Shown one piece after another: positions 1 through 9,494 of a stretch of 64,000 nucleotides of DNA. The stretch comes from Bacteroidota bacterium. Lineage in GTDB: Bacteria; Bacteroidota; Bacteroidia; Chitinophagales; Chitinophagaceae. Made by a program: the position numbers and the translations under genes. Where the stretch lies: the NCBI GenBank assembly GCA_018268035.1, contig JAFDXI010000122.1, positions 1 through 64,000 on the forward strand, given 5' to 3'. Under the pieces are notes generated by a model. It saw only the letters and a list, made by a program, of their open reading frames with translations. It was not told the origin of the DNA and made no database searches. Numbering within the stretch: position 1 is the stretch's first letter; every line of letters starts with the position of its first letter.

Positions 1-2
1 AC

Positions 3-116
3 ACGCATACAGTTTATTTATCAACTGCAGATTTCGGCCCTAAAGTAAATGGCGAAAGAAGGCCGCCGATGATACCCGGCAGTTTCCAGGTGTTGGTTGT
101 AAAAAAGAGTTTATGA
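3..116 (+). CDS. C-terminal end of a YncE-like beta-propeller protein (partial)
   Basis: An open frame enters from the left edge and stops at TGA 114-116, giving 37 residues. The peptide contains THTVYLSTADFGP and later RPPMIPGSFQVLVV. The pattern of a Tyr-Leu strand, a Pro/Arg-rich loop and a final PGSFxVLVV strand is how secreted YncE-family (YVTN repeat) proteins usually end. The other two forward frames stop earlier and look non-coding. Family assignment rests on this short tail only, so the function is not established. The next gene is convergent. Confidence 0.65.
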   Translation, partial: THTVYLSTADFGPKVNGERRPPMIPGSFQVLVVKKSL

Positions 117-167
117 TTTTTTATTTCAACCAAAAAATAAAACACAGATCATGAGCGATGAAAGTTT

Positions 168-1883
168 CTACAACTTGTTCATCTCTTCTTTCACAAACTC
201 CATCAGTGTTTTAATATGCTCAGGTGATAAATCAAATTGTAAACCTGCGGCAGCAAATAATTCAGGTAATGTTTTAGTGCCACCGAGGCTCAATGCATTA
301 ATATAATTATTCAGAGCCTGCTGCGGATTTTTTTTGTATTGCATCCACATGCCAATTGCTCCTAATTGTGCAATACCATATTCTATATAATAAAATGGTA
401 CTTCAAACAAATGTAGTTGTCTTTGCCAGCTAATTTGCCTGTATGCTTCCAACCCTGAATAATCAATTGTGTTGGATGAAAATTCATCAGCAATTTTTAT
501 CCAGGCAGCAGTTCTTTCTTCAATAGTATGATTTGGGTTTTCATATATCCAGTGTTGAAATTTATCAATCGTTGCTATCCATGGAAAAATTGTGATCACT
601 CTTTCCAGTTGATGTTCTTTTGCTCTTTTGAGATCATCTGCGTTATCAAAAAATTCATCCCATTTATCCATGGTGAAAAGCTCCATACTCATGCTGGCAA
701 CTTCAGCAATTTCCATAGGGTATTCTTTAAAAGCGCTCAGCTCTAAAGGATGTGCTAAAAATGAATGAATGGCATGGCCGCCTTCGTGTACCATTGTTGT
801 TACATCATCCATCTGCCCTGCTGCATTCATAAAAATAAATGGTGCTCCGCTTTCTGCTAATGGGCAGTTATATCCACCGGGTGCTTTGCCTTTACGGCTT
901 TCGAGGTCAAGGTGTCCCATTGCATCCATTTTTCTCAGGCAGTCAGCAAAAAAAGGATTCAATGCTGAAAAACATTTTTCAGATTTTTCCAATAATTCTT
1001 TGCCAGTATTAAATGGATGCAACGGTTGTATATGTGCAGGTTCTGCTTCGGTATCCCAAGGCCTTAAACTATCAAGTCCTAATTTTTTCTTTTTATGTTC
1101 ATTGATTTTTTCCACTAAAGGCAGCACATGCAGTTTCACTGCTTCATGAAATTGAAAACAATCTTCTTTTGTATAATCAAACCGTCCAAGTTCAACAAAT
1201 TTATAATCACGGTAATTTTTAAATCCTGCATTTTTGGCTACCTGGTCACGCAATGCTACAAGTTTTGTAAAAAGATCATTCAATGCAGCTTTATCCTGTG
1301 ACCTTCTTTCCTGCATTTTTCTATAAACTTCTTCGCGCAGGCTCCGGTCATGTTCCAGTAAAAATTTAGAAGCTTGTTGCAAAGTATATTCCTGCCCTTT
1401 TACTTCTATTGTCATGGCGCCGGTAATAACGCCAAACTGTTGTTGCAAAACACTCAACTCTGCCTGTAAAGGAATGTTTGATTCCCTGAACAATTCAATA
1501 CTCTTTCGCACATTGCGCAGGTAAGTAAAATATTTCTCTTTATCCAGTTCATTGGTAAGAGATGATTGTATAAGTTTTTTATTCAACGCATCAGCATAAG
1601 GTTGCAACCTTGGTTGTATCTCCATGCAGAAATAAGTAAATGCTTCTTCCAATGATTTATCTGTCGTATCACAGGTCATTTTTATTTGCCGCCAGCACGC
1701 ATCCTCACTCACAATAGCTTCTAGTTCACTCATGTCTTTCAGCCATTGCTCCAGGTCAGGTTTAGATTCTATTTTTCTATCCAATAGGTTTTTGAAAAAT
1801 GGTTCCAATGTTTCCCAGGTTGTTACTTTAAAATCTTCAGGAACAAAATGACGTTTTGTTTTTTGTATATCGGCTGTTAACAT
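168..1883 (-). CDS. M3 family oligoendopeptidase
   Basis: A 571-residue zinc metallopeptidase of the M3 (thimet oligopeptidase/PepF) family, which cleaves short peptides, normally in the cytoplasm. The zinc motif HEGGH lies at residues 366-370 (VHEGGHAIHSF), and the downstream helix with EIAEVASMSMELF supplies the third ligand region. The length fits bacterial PepF-like enzymes. No signal peptide is seen; the start ATG at 1883 gives MLTADIQKTKRHFVPEDF, an N terminus typical of the family in Bacteroidota. It is monocistronic and convergent with the fragment at the left edge. A role in general peptide turnover is inferred. Confidence 0.93.
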   Translation of the reverse strand: MLTADIQKTKRHFVPEDFKVTTWETLEPFFKNLLDRKIESKPDLEQWLKDMSELEAIVSEDACWRQIKMTCDTTDKSLEEAFTYFCMEIQPRLQPYADALNKKLIQSSLTNELDKEKYFTYLRNVRKSIELFRESNIPLQAELSVLQQQFGVITGAMTIEVKGQEYTLQQASKFLLEHDRSLREEVYRKMQERRSQDKAALNDLFTKLVALRDQVAKNAGFKNYRDYKFVELGRFDYTKEDCFQFHEAVKLHVLPLVEKINEHKKKKLGLDSLRPWDTEAEPAHIQPLHPFNTGKELLEKSEKCFSALNPFFADCLRKMDAMGHLDLESRKGKAPGGYNCPLAESGAPFIFMNAAGQMDDVTTMVHEGGHAIHSFLAHPLELSAFKEYPMEIAEVASMSMELFTMDKWDEFFDNADDLKRAKEHQLERVITIFPWIATIDKFQHWIYENPNHTIEERTAAWIKIADEFSSNTIDYSGLEAYRQISWQRQLHLFEVPFYYIEYGIAQLGAIGMWMQYKKNPQQALNNYINALSLGGTKTLPELFAAAGLQFDLSPEHIKTLMEFVKEEMNKL

Positions 1884-1985
1884 GGATGAATATTTTCTTT
1901 AGTAATTAAAAATCCGTAACAACATAATTATATAAGTGGTTATATATTTTGTTACGGATTGGAATAGCAAAATATAAGATGCTGT

Positions 1986-2612
1986 TTATTTTTTTGCTGC
2001 TTTCTTTTTCGGTGTGTTTGTTTCGCTTTCAGCACCATCTTCACCTGTTGCTTTTTTAGCTTTTGCAGTTCTTTCTTTTTTTGCAGCAACTGCTATTTCT
2101 CCTTCACCCGCCTGGCTTTTTTTGTTTTCAGCATTTTTTGCTGGTTTTGTTTTTTCAGGAGTAGCTACTACTACTTCTTCTGCTTCCTGTTCGGTTGCAG
2201 CAACTGCTGTTGCTTCTTCATCAGGTTCTTCTGTTAATTTAATTTCAATATTATTTTTCGTCAATACTTCATACCATCTCACCATCTTTTTCATATCACT
2301 TGAATATACCCTTGAGAAATCCATTGAGGGATAAGTTTTTTCAAAATATGCTTTTACTGCTTTAGGATCTTTTTCATCGGGTAATTTTTCGCTGCTGTTT
2401 TGCATGGCATGAAATACATCAACGAGGTTAACATTATCACCTTCAGTATAAACTTCTATACTTTCCAAATGTGAAAAGTTATGTATGCGGGAAGAAACGA
2501 ATCGGGTGCTTTTATCATCAAGTGAGCGCACAATTGCGCCATCGCTTTTACTGGCTATTAATTCATATAATCCGGGTAAGCCGGTAACAGAAACAAGTTT
2601 ACTGTATTCCAT
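1986..2612 (-). CDS. DUF5606 domain protein with lysine/alanine-rich tail
   Basis: A 208-residue protein. Residues 1-135 match the conserved Bacteroidota DUF5606 domain: it opens with MEYSKLVSVTGLPGLYELI and has a helical segment reading MKKMVRWYEVLTKNNIEI. The last 70 residues are low complexity, rich in Ala, Glu and Lys, and end in PKKKAAKK, probably a disordered basic tail that could touch nucleic acid; that is inference. The domain has no known biochemical role. It is divergent from comB across a 330-bp gap. Confidence 0.85.
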   Translation of the reverse strand: MEYSKLVSVTGLPGLYELIASKSDGAIVRSLDDKSTRFVSSRIHNFSHLESIEVYTEGDNVNLVDVFHAMQNSSEKLPDEKDPKAVKAYFEKTYPSMDFSRVYSSDMKKMVRWYEVLTKNNIEIKLTEEPDEEATAVAATEQEAEEVVVATPEKTKPAKNAENKKSQAGEGEIAVAAKKERTAKAKKATGEDGAESETNTPKKKAAKK

Positions 2613-2942
2613 AAATCAAATTTTGAGGGCTGCAAGATAAAATAATTGAACCTTTTACCAACCGTTTTCACAAAGAATGAAGCTTTCAAAACTGCTTCTT
2701 GCATTATACTTAACAAATGTAAAAGAAGAAGGCTGCCTGATAAAAATGAACACGACTGATAAATCATATTTAAGAAAGCAACACTTCGTTAAAATTCTTT
2801 TTCAGATTTTATGATTATTATGGTAGTGCTTCAGAATGGTGAGTGAAAGAGAAGATGTAATGGAATGAAAATTTAAACAAACTAAAAAAAAACGGCTTCA
2901 TAAAATTTTTTACCTGTTGTTTCTTTTTGGCAGGGTCAATTT
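2613..2942. other. 330-bp divergent intergenic region
   Basis: This gap separates the start codons of the DUF5606 gene and comB. I see no convincing gene in it; a short reverse frame is AT-rich with no family resemblance. The right end holds the comB promoter elements. Confidence 0.6.
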
Positions 2943-2958
2943 GTGCACCTTACCTTTG
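2927..2958 (+). promoter_or_regulatory. Predicted Bacteroidota promoter of comB
   Basis: TTG at 2927-2929 is followed after 21 bp by TACCTTTG at 2951-2958, matching the TTG-N17-23-TAnnTTTG consensus. Transcription would start about position 2964, where the comB ATG lies. That argues against the GTG at 2943, which sits inside the promoter, and suggests a leaderless or nearly leaderless transcript. Confidence 0.55.
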
Positions 2959-2963
2959 CGCAC

Positions 2964-3683
2964 ATGCATAAGCCGGTATTGCACACTTTACTTTCGCCAA
3001 GACTAATGGATCTGTATGATGTTTCAAACAGTATTGTTGTAATCATTGATGTGTTCAGGGCCACATCCACTATCACAACTGCATTATATAATGGTGCCGA
3101 AAAAGTTGTTCCTGTTGCTGGTGTGGAAGATTGTATTGCTATAGGGAAAAAGCTGGATGCTGTTACTGCTGGTGAGCGGGATGGAAAAATCATCCCGGGG
3201 CTACAACATGGCAATTCACCTGCAGAATATCCAAGAAGTTTTATTGAAGGGAAAACACTGGTGCTGACTACTACTAATGGTACCCGTTTGCTGCACATGG
3301 CACTGGATAGAAATGTGGCAGAGGTAGTTACTGGATCTTTCCCAAATTTATCTGCTGTTTGCCATCACCTGATTGCATCAGAAAAAAATGTGATTCTCGG
3401 ATGTTCTGCCTGGAAAGACCGATTTAACCTGGAGGATACTTTATTTGCCGGCGCTGTGATCAGCAGGATTAATGAAAATTTCAACATCCGTTGTGATAGC
3501 AGTTTAATGGCTGAAGACATGTACCGTTTACATGCTAATGACATTTATTCCTTCATCAGGAAAACAGCACACTGGCACAGGCTGTCAGCGTATGGATTGG
3601 AAAAAGACCTTGAATATTGTGTTACTGCCGATGTTGCCAATGTATTACCGGTTTTTAAAGACGGGGCGTTGAGAGCGGGATAA
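2964..3683 (+). CDS. comB: 2-phosphosulfolactate phosphatase (ComB family)
   Basis: About 239 residues. It matches the ComB family, which hydrolyses 2-phosphosulfolactate to sulfolactate in coenzyme M biosynthesis of archaea but is widespread in bacteria that lack coenzyme M, where its role is uncertain. Family signatures are VVIIDVFRATSTITTAL near the N terminus, AGERDGKIIPGLQHGNSP in the middle, and TTTNGTRLLH. I chose ATG 2964 over the upstream GTG because the GTG overlaps the predicted promoter. The neighbours are unrelated, so the sequence gives no pathway clue. Confidence 0.85.
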   Translation: MHKPVLHTLLSPRLMDLYDVSNSIVVIIDVFRATSTITTALYNGAEKVVPVAGVEDCIAIGKKLDAVTAGERDGKIIPGLQHGNSPAEYPRSFIEGKTLVLTTTNGTRLLHMALDRNVAEVVTGSFPNLSAVCHHLIASEKNVILGCSAWKDRFNLEDTLFAGAVISRINENFNIRCDSSLMAEDMYRLHANDIYSFIRKTAHWHRLSAYGLEKDLEYCVTADVANVLPVFKDGALRAG

Positions 3684-3929
3684 TCCGGCCATCCTTTTTT
3701 ATACAATTTTGCATTTACACAAATTCATATTTTAACCTGAGTTGCATATCGCCTTTTCAGGAAAATAAAAAGATAACAGTATCCTTTTTTTGTTGTTTTA
3801 TCCACCATAAAATCTTAAACTGATTGTTAAGGTTTTTGCAGGCATCATTTACTGGTTATAATGAATTATTTTTGCTGTTGCTTTTTTTTGAACTACACAT
3901 TGAAAAATCAAAAAACCAGGAAATAAACT

Positions 3930-6900
3930 TTGGCTCTACCATATCTAATTAAGTACATTTATAATAACGGCACTGATGAGGTTATAAGACGTGGAAAAAA
4001 AATTTTCTCTTCCGGATATGTTGAATTAATAGAAAATGATGACCTGATGGCATCAGTGGGTTTCAGGGTGAAGGATGATGCTTATAATATTTATTACAAA
4101 GTGCATCTTGCCCGTTACAACAATATTCAAACGCTGTCACTCCGCTGTACCTGCCCTTACAACCTGGGTGATATTTGCCGGCATGAAGCTGCAGCTTTGT
4201 TTCGTTTGCAGGAAATGATTGACAACAACCAGCTCGGTGAAACAGATACAGAATACAGGCAACAACATACTGTATTAAAGATGAAGCTGCTTGAAATCCG
4301 CACCATCAAATTATATGCTCCACCAGATGCATTAAATGTTGCTGAAGATTATTTGCGTAGCCATAAAGTAAATATCCTTGAAGCTGCCAATGATATAGTG
4401 AAGGCTGAGATGAATTATGAAGGCTCATCATATTCTTTACAATTTCGCAGGAATGAAGAGCGCAACCTCGATACAAGTTGTAATTGTGATTCTGAAACAA
4501 AATTTCCGTTGTGTATCCATAAGACCATCGTTTTGCTGCAATTGCATAACAGTTATGGCCCCGGGTTTTTTGATACCATCAGCAACCGGGACCGTGAAAA
4601 AAATAAACTACTTGCATTGTATGGTTATTCAACAGATGATGACCTGGAAGGAAAGTTTGAGTTTACATTCAGAGATGGCAAACCTTTTTTGAGGGTATTG
4701 GATCCTTCTATCAAACGTGTTGCTGCACCTCCACCTCCACAAAAAAGAGCTTTTCAGATACCAGAGCAAAAAGAAGTTTTGGTAGAAGAAAAAGCACCTG
4801 AAGTCATGCAATACCAAAAACTCGGTGTGGTATTGCGGTATGATACACAGCAATATCCTTTTATTCAGGCCGATGCTATAAAAGGTGAAGCCAATAATGA
4901 ACAAAAAAAGTTTACCGGAAGAACTGAAAAACTTGACCTCACAAAATTTGTCAATACCGAAGACCTTGACGAAGATGATAAAATGCTCATTCAGCACCTT
5001 CGGAAATTATTACCCGCCGAAGTCAACAGGTATTTAAACCGAAATTCACCATTCAGTGGCATTTGGGAAAATATCACTCAACAACATACGGATGACCTGC
5101 CTGAAGAAACAAGGCAGTTAATCGTTGAATACCTGCTTCCGAAATACAAAAAATTATTTTTGGAAATCAGTGAAAGTAATTTCGCATTTACATTGCCTCA
5201 GCAAAAAAATTTTGTAACTGCAAATATTGAACCGGCAGTTTTGTCTAATCAATATATACAACCACAGTTTATTATTTCACATAATGATAATGCATATCAT
5301 ATCAATTGTTTTGTAAAACTATTGAATGTAGTGGTTCCAATTGAGGACAATGAGATTGCATCACCATTAGTGTTTCAACACGAGGATACTTTTTATTTAT
5401 GGCAAAGAACTGAAGATGTTTTATTGGCAGAACGTTTTTTAAAGGGAGGGAAAATTTCTATTGCTGAAGAAGATTGGACGAAACAACTTGCAGGGTTTGT
5501 ATTGCCATTAACCAAACAATATGATGTACAGTTTAGTGGTATCCAGAAAGAAGAGATAAAAAGTATCCGCCCTGAAATGCGGCTGATGATAAAAGAAAAG
5601 AGTGATTATCTTTTGTTCCAGCCCTTCTTCAATTATAATGGTTTTGATGTAAGGCCTGAAGATAAAGACCGCATCTTTATTCCATCTGCAGGTAAGCTCA
5701 TAATTATTTACCGCAATGATGAAGTGGAAAAAGAACTGATGAAAAAAATTGAAAACCTTCATTCATCTTTTATTCATATTGACGACAGCACCCTTGCATT
5801 AAAAGGGAATGATGTTTTAAAAAATAACTGGTTCTTTTTGTTTGCTGATGCAGTGAAGGAAATGAATATACCGGTATATGGTTTTGATGCCTTGAAAAAA
5901 TTCCGTTTTAATACTGCAAAGCCATCTACAAAAATTTTCATCAGCAGTAATACGGATTGGTTTGATGCTAAGATTGATATTCATTTTGGTGAACAAAAGG
6001 TAACAGTAGCTGATGTGAAAAAAGCATTGGCTAATAAACAACAGTTTGTTCCGTTGCAGGATGGTACGCTTGGCATTTTACCGGAAGACTGGATACGGCG
6101 TTACTCCATGTTATTTGCTGTGGGCGAAGGCAAGGCAACTAATATCAAACTCAGCAAATATCATTTTGGCGTCATTGAAGAATTATATGCTCAGCGCAAT
6201 GATGAAGAATTGTTTTTTAAACTGGAAGAAAAATATGAAAGACTGAAAGAACACCATACTGTAAAACAAATAGACCCACCTGCACATCTTTCCAGTATTT
6301 TGAGGCCTTACCAGGTTTCTGGTTTTCAATGGCTGAATTATTTAAGCGAAGTAAACTGGGGTGGTATCCTCGCTGATGATATGGGTTTGGGTAAAACAGT
6401 ACAGGCATTATCTTTCCTTGAATTTTACAAAGCTGAACATGGAAAGTTGAGGGCGCTGGTAGTATGCCCTACCACGTTGATGTTTAACTGGGAAAATGAA
6501 ATTAAAAAATTCACACCTTCATTAAACTGGTACATCCATCATGGAAGTGCCCGTTCGCAACAAATTGCACAATTTGAAAGCGCTGATGTTGTAATAACAA
6601 CGTATGGCACTTTGCGAAGTGATATACAATTGCTCACAGCTACTGCTTTTGATTATGTAGTGCTCGATGAAAGCCAGGCAATCAAAAACCCGCAAAGCAA
6701 GGTTACCAAGGCAGCCAGTTTGCTCGATGCTAAAAACCGTTTGTGCATGAGTGGTACACCATTGCAGAATAATACATTTGATATGTATGCGCAGATGAAT
6801 TTCCTGAATCCCGGTATGCTGGGTAGTATGGAATTTTTCCGCCAGGAATTTGCTGTGCCTATTGATAAGTTTGGTGAGAAAGAACAAAAAGAACATTTAC

Positions 6901-7688
6901 GTAAACTGCTTTATCCATTTATATTGAGAAGGACAAAGGAACAGGTAGCGAAAGACCTGCCTGAAAAAAGCGAAATGATTTTGTTTTGCGAAATGAGTGA
7001 TGAACAACGCAGGATTTATGACGCTTACCGTAATGATTACAGGGATAAAATTTTAGGCGTCGTTGAAGATAAAGGTGTTGGAAAATCACAACTTACCATA
7101 TTACAGGGCCTGATGAAACTAAGACAGATCTGTGACAGCCCGGCAATTATTAATGATGAAGAAAAATACCCGAACGTTTCTGTAAAACTGGAAGAACTGG
7201 GAAGGGAAATTTCTGAAAATATCGGTGATCATAAGGCATTGGTGTTTTCACAGTTTCTCGGTATGCTTTCATTGATCAGGGAGAAGATGGATGAGCTGGG
7301 AATTAAATATACTTACTTCGATGGCAGTACTTCTGCACCCGATCGTGAAAAAGCAATACAACTTTTTCAAAACGATGATACCTGCAGGGTATTTTTAATT
7401 TCTTTAAAAGCAGGTGGCGTAGGCCTTAACCTGACTGCAGCAGATTATGTTTACCTGGTAGATCCATGGTGGAACCCGGCTGTAGAGCAACAGGCTATTG
7501 ACAGGACGCACCGCATCGGGCAGACTAAAAATATTTTTGCTTACCGTATGATTTGTAAGGATACTGTTGAAGATAAAATACTCAAACTGCAAGAACGCAA
7601 AAAAGCACTTGCTGCCGAATTGATTACTGATGATTCTACATTTGTGAAGAGCCTTACTAAAGAAGATGTTGAATATTTATTTAGTTAG
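3930..7688 (+). CDS. SNF2-family ATPase/helicase with two SWIM zinc motifs
   Basis: A 1252-residue Swi2/Snf2-type DNA translocase. The first SWIM zinc finger has C73, C75, C83 and H85 (CTCPYNLGDICRH). A second CxCxnCxH motif has C184, C186, C195 and H197. After a long middle region comes the ATPase: Walker A ADDMGLGKT with K822, a Walker B box reading DESQ, motif III MSGTPLQN, and the C-terminal lobe ending in DRTHRIGQTKN. Such proteins remodel protein-DNA complexes; the bacterial substrates are unknown. The start is a TTG giving MALPYLIKYIYNNG, and no earlier in-frame ATG fits. It stands alone, so a repair or transcription role is inference. Confidence 0.9.
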   Translation: MALPYLIKYIYNNGTDEVIRRGKKIFSSGYVELIENDDLMASVGFRVKDDAYNIYYKVHLARYNNIQTLSLRCTCPYNLGDICRHEAAALFRLQEMIDNNQLGETDTEYRQQHTVLKMKLLEIRTIKLYAPPDALNVAEDYLRSHKVNILEAANDIVKAEMNYEGSSYSLQFRRNEERNLDTSCNCDSETKFPLCIHKTIVLLQLHNSYGPGFFDTISNRDREKNKLLALYGYSTDDDLEGKFEFTFRDGKPFLRVLDPSIKRVAAPPPPQKRAFQIPEQKEVLVEEKAPEVMQYQKLGVVLRYDTQQYPFIQADAIKGEANNEQKKFTGRTEKLDLTKFVNTEDLDEDDKMLIQHLRKLLPAEVNRYLNRNSPFSGIWENITQQHTDDLPEETRQLIVEYLLPKYKKLFLEISESNFAFTLPQQKNFVTANIEPAVLSNQYIQPQFIISHNDNAYHINCFVKLLNVVVPIEDNEIASPLVFQHEDTFYLWQRTEDVLLAERFLKGGKISIAEEDWTKQLAGFVLPLTKQYDVQFSGIQKEEIKSIRPEMRLMIKEKSDYLLFQPFFNYNGFDVRPEDKDRIFIPSAGKLIIIYRNDEVEKELMKKIENLHSSFIHIDDSTLALKGNDVLKNNWFFLFADAVKEMNIPVYGFDALKKFRFNTAKPSTKIFISSNTDWFDAKIDIHFGEQKVTVADVKKALANKQQFVPLQDGTLGILPEDWIRRYSMLFAVGEGKATNIKLSKYHFGVIEELYAQRNDEELFFKLEEKYERLKEHHTVKQIDPPAHLSSILRPYQVSGFQWLNYLSEVNWGGILADDMGLGKTVQALSFLEFYKAEHGKLRALVVCPTTLMFNWENEIKKFTPSLNWYIHHGSARSQQIAQFESADVVITTYGTLRSDIQLLTATAFDYVVLDESQAIKNPQSKVTKAASLLDAKNRLCMSGTPLQNNTFDMYAQMNFLNPGMLGSMEFFRQEFAVPIDKFGEKEQKEHLRKLLYPFILRRTKEQVAKDLPEKSEMILFCEMSDEQRRIYDAYRNDYRDKILGVVEDKGVGKSQLTILQGLMKLRQICDSPAIINDEEKYPNVSVKLEELGREISENIGDHKALVFSQFLGMLSLIREKMDELGIKYTYFDGSTSAPDREKAIQLFQNDDTCRVFLISLKAGGVGLNLTAADYVYLVDPWWNPAVEQQAIDRTHRIGQTKNIFAYRMICKDTVEDKILKLQERKKALAAELITDDSTFVKSLTKEDVEYLFS

Positions 7689-7778
7689 CATTAGTATTGA
7701 TAAAATGCTGACACAATATTTCTTTTAAACAAATCAGACAACTTATATCCTGTTCAAAATTTTGCCATTTCAATCTGA

Positions 7779-8231
7779 TCAGTTGTAATGCTTTTTAAAA
7801 AGTATTGCCATAGGTAGGCCAAACATGCACATCAATATCAGCATGGCCTTTAAAGATTTTATCCAGTTGAATGGAATTTCAGGTGTGTTACTCAATGGCA
7901 CAACAATTAAATTCATAATGATCCAGATAACCATTCCAATGATTATTGCTGTAAGAAAAATATTTATGCGCAGCAATTTTATTTTTGGATACAAAAGAAA
8001 AAACACCAGTGTAAAAATATATGCGATGATAAAATGAAACAGCAGGCCAAACCATGCAACAATCATTCTTTCTGTAAAAGCATCTTTTCCCAACAAACCA
8101 CTTGCTATAAATCTGAGAACACCTTCCGGCTCTTTACCTGTTTGAATATAATAATCTGTAAAAGCAGTAAGGATATCAAGGCTGCCTGCAATCAATCCTG
8201 TTACGATAATTGTTTTTGCTGCATTCATCAT
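7779..8231 (-). CDS. Conserved integral membrane protein, four predicted helices
   Basis: A 150-residue very hydrophobic protein. Four hydrophobic segments are visible, near residues 5-25, 57-82, 88-110 and 127-143, with a polar loop FTDYYIQTGKEPEGVLRF after the first. It resembles small uncharacterised membrane proteins common in Bacteroidota, but I cannot name a domain with confidence. Two adjacent ATG codons (8231 and 8228) could serve as start. It is convergent with the SNF2 gene and divergent from the histidine kinase gene. Confidence 0.75.
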   Translation of the reverse strand: MMNAAKTIIVTGLIAGSLDILTAFTDYYIQTGKEPEGVLRFIASGLLGKDAFTERMIVAWFGLLFHFIIAYIFTLVFFLLYPKIKLLRINIFLTAIIIGMVIWIIMNLIVVPLSNTPEIPFNWIKSLKAMLILMCMFGLPMAILFKKHYN

Positions 8232-8432
8232 TCAATAGTTTTGAATAGCTTAAATTAATATACATGCAGGCGAATTATTTTATATTTCTTCTTACAATAG
8301 TTTTAGTGTTACACTTAGCTGTTGTGAAATGACGTGTTGTATAAATAGGCTTAAAGCTGTTATTCGTATTGTGATGAATGCTGTTTGTAGCATAACTGTT
8401 TTATAAATTTGTTTTGTAGCAATTTTGTAATA

Positions 8433-9494
8433 ATGAAAAGGTTTTTGTTGCACCTGGTTTTCTGGCTTTGCTATTTTGCACAGTTTGCATATATGAGTGT
8501 ATTGTGGGACAGGAGTACTTTTCCTGACTGGCCCTGGGCGATGGTTTTAGAGCGTTCATTGATTGCTTCCGTATTGTTTATGATACCACAAATGCTATTC
8601 CCTTATTACATGATTTATGCAGGCATTGAAAATATTTTAAAGAAGAAAAGAACCCTTACCATCAATATCATTGAGATAATATTTGTGTTATTCATTTGTG
8701 TGGTTATTGACAGGCTCCTTTCTGCTAAAATTGCTTTACCTTATATATATCATGCACCGAAATACATAACTCCCATATTTGATATCAAACGGATATTCAT
8801 GTCGCTCATGTACCTGGGTTTTGCATTCGGCACCATGTATGCAGTAAAGTCAGTAAGGGACCAGTTGAGTGCCAAAGAACGTGAAAAAAACCTCATCAAA
8901 GAAAAGCTGGAAACAGAGCTTAAATTTTTAAAAAATCAAACTAATCCGCATTTCCTGCTGAATACTTTGAATAATATTTATGCACTCGCAAGGAAAAAAT
9001 CAGATCGCACTGCCGAAGTGGTCATGCGCTTATCTGAGTTGTTGCGTTTTATGTTGTATGAATCCAATACTAAACTCATTAAGCTCGCTGCTGAAATAAA
9101 GATCCTTGAAGATTACCTGGAGCTCGAAACAATCCGTTATAACCAAAGGCTTGCAGTGAGTTTTGAAAAAAATATTGATGATGATAAGAACAGCATCACG
9201 CCATTCCTGTTAATCCCTTTCCTGGAAAATGCTTTTAAGCATGGCATCAGTGAAACAAGGTTTGAATCATTTATCAATATTGTGATTTCTGTTTATGATC
9301 ATGTATTGCATTTTGAAATAGAGAACTCAAAAGATATCAATGAACATGAAAAAAATACTGCCAATATAGGGTTGATTAATGTGAAACGCCAGCTTGAATT
9401 AACCTATAGCGATTATAAATTGAATGTTTATGAAAACACTTCTTCTTTTAAAGTAAATTTGAGAGTTAACCTGAATAGTTATGTTGAAATATAA
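8433..9494 (+). CDS. LytS/YehU-type sensor histidine kinase
   Basis: About 353 residues. The N-terminal half carries roughly four membrane segments. A short coiled coil (KEREKNLIKEKLETELKFL) leads to the His_kinase domain with the phosphoacceptor in NPHFLLNTLNN (H173) and a C-terminal ATP-binding part containing PFLENAFKHG. There is no periplasmic sensor domain, as is usual for this class. ATG 8433 is preferred to the upstream TTG 8409 because it starts directly before the first membrane helix. Its stop overlaps the next gene by 14 bp, so the two are translated together as a two-component system. The signal is unknown. Confidence 0.92.
   Translation: MKRFLLHLVFWLCYFAQFAYMSVLWDRSTFPDWPWAMVLERSLIASVLFMIPQMLFPYYMIYAGIENILKKKRTLTINIIEIIFVLFICVVIDRLLSAKIALPYIYHAPKYITPIFDIKRIFMSLMYLGFAFGTMYAVKSVRDQLSAKEREKNLIKEKLETELKFLKNQTNPHFLLNTLNNIYALARKKSDRTAEVVMRLSELLRFMLYESNTKLIKLAAEIKILEDYLELETIRYNQRLAVSFEKNIDDDKNSITPFLLIPFLENAFKHGISETRFESFINIVISVYDHVLHFEIENSKDINEHEKNTANIGLINVKRQLELTYSDYKLNVYENTSSFKVNLRVNLNSYVEI

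Noticed and set aside
2558-2767. Reverse-strand 69-residue frame overlapping the DUF5606 start
   Set aside because: It overlaps the start of the real gene in another frame, is Leu/Ser-rich without motifs, and has no plausible start signal.
2943-2963. GTG 2943 as start of ComB
   Set aside because: It lies inside the predicted promoter, overlapping the TACCTTTG element, and adds residues not typical of the family.
3930-7688. SNF2 helicase as part of a defence system such as DISARM
   Set aside because: The neighbours are comB and a small membrane protein; no methylase, phospholipase D or DUF1998 genes accompany it.
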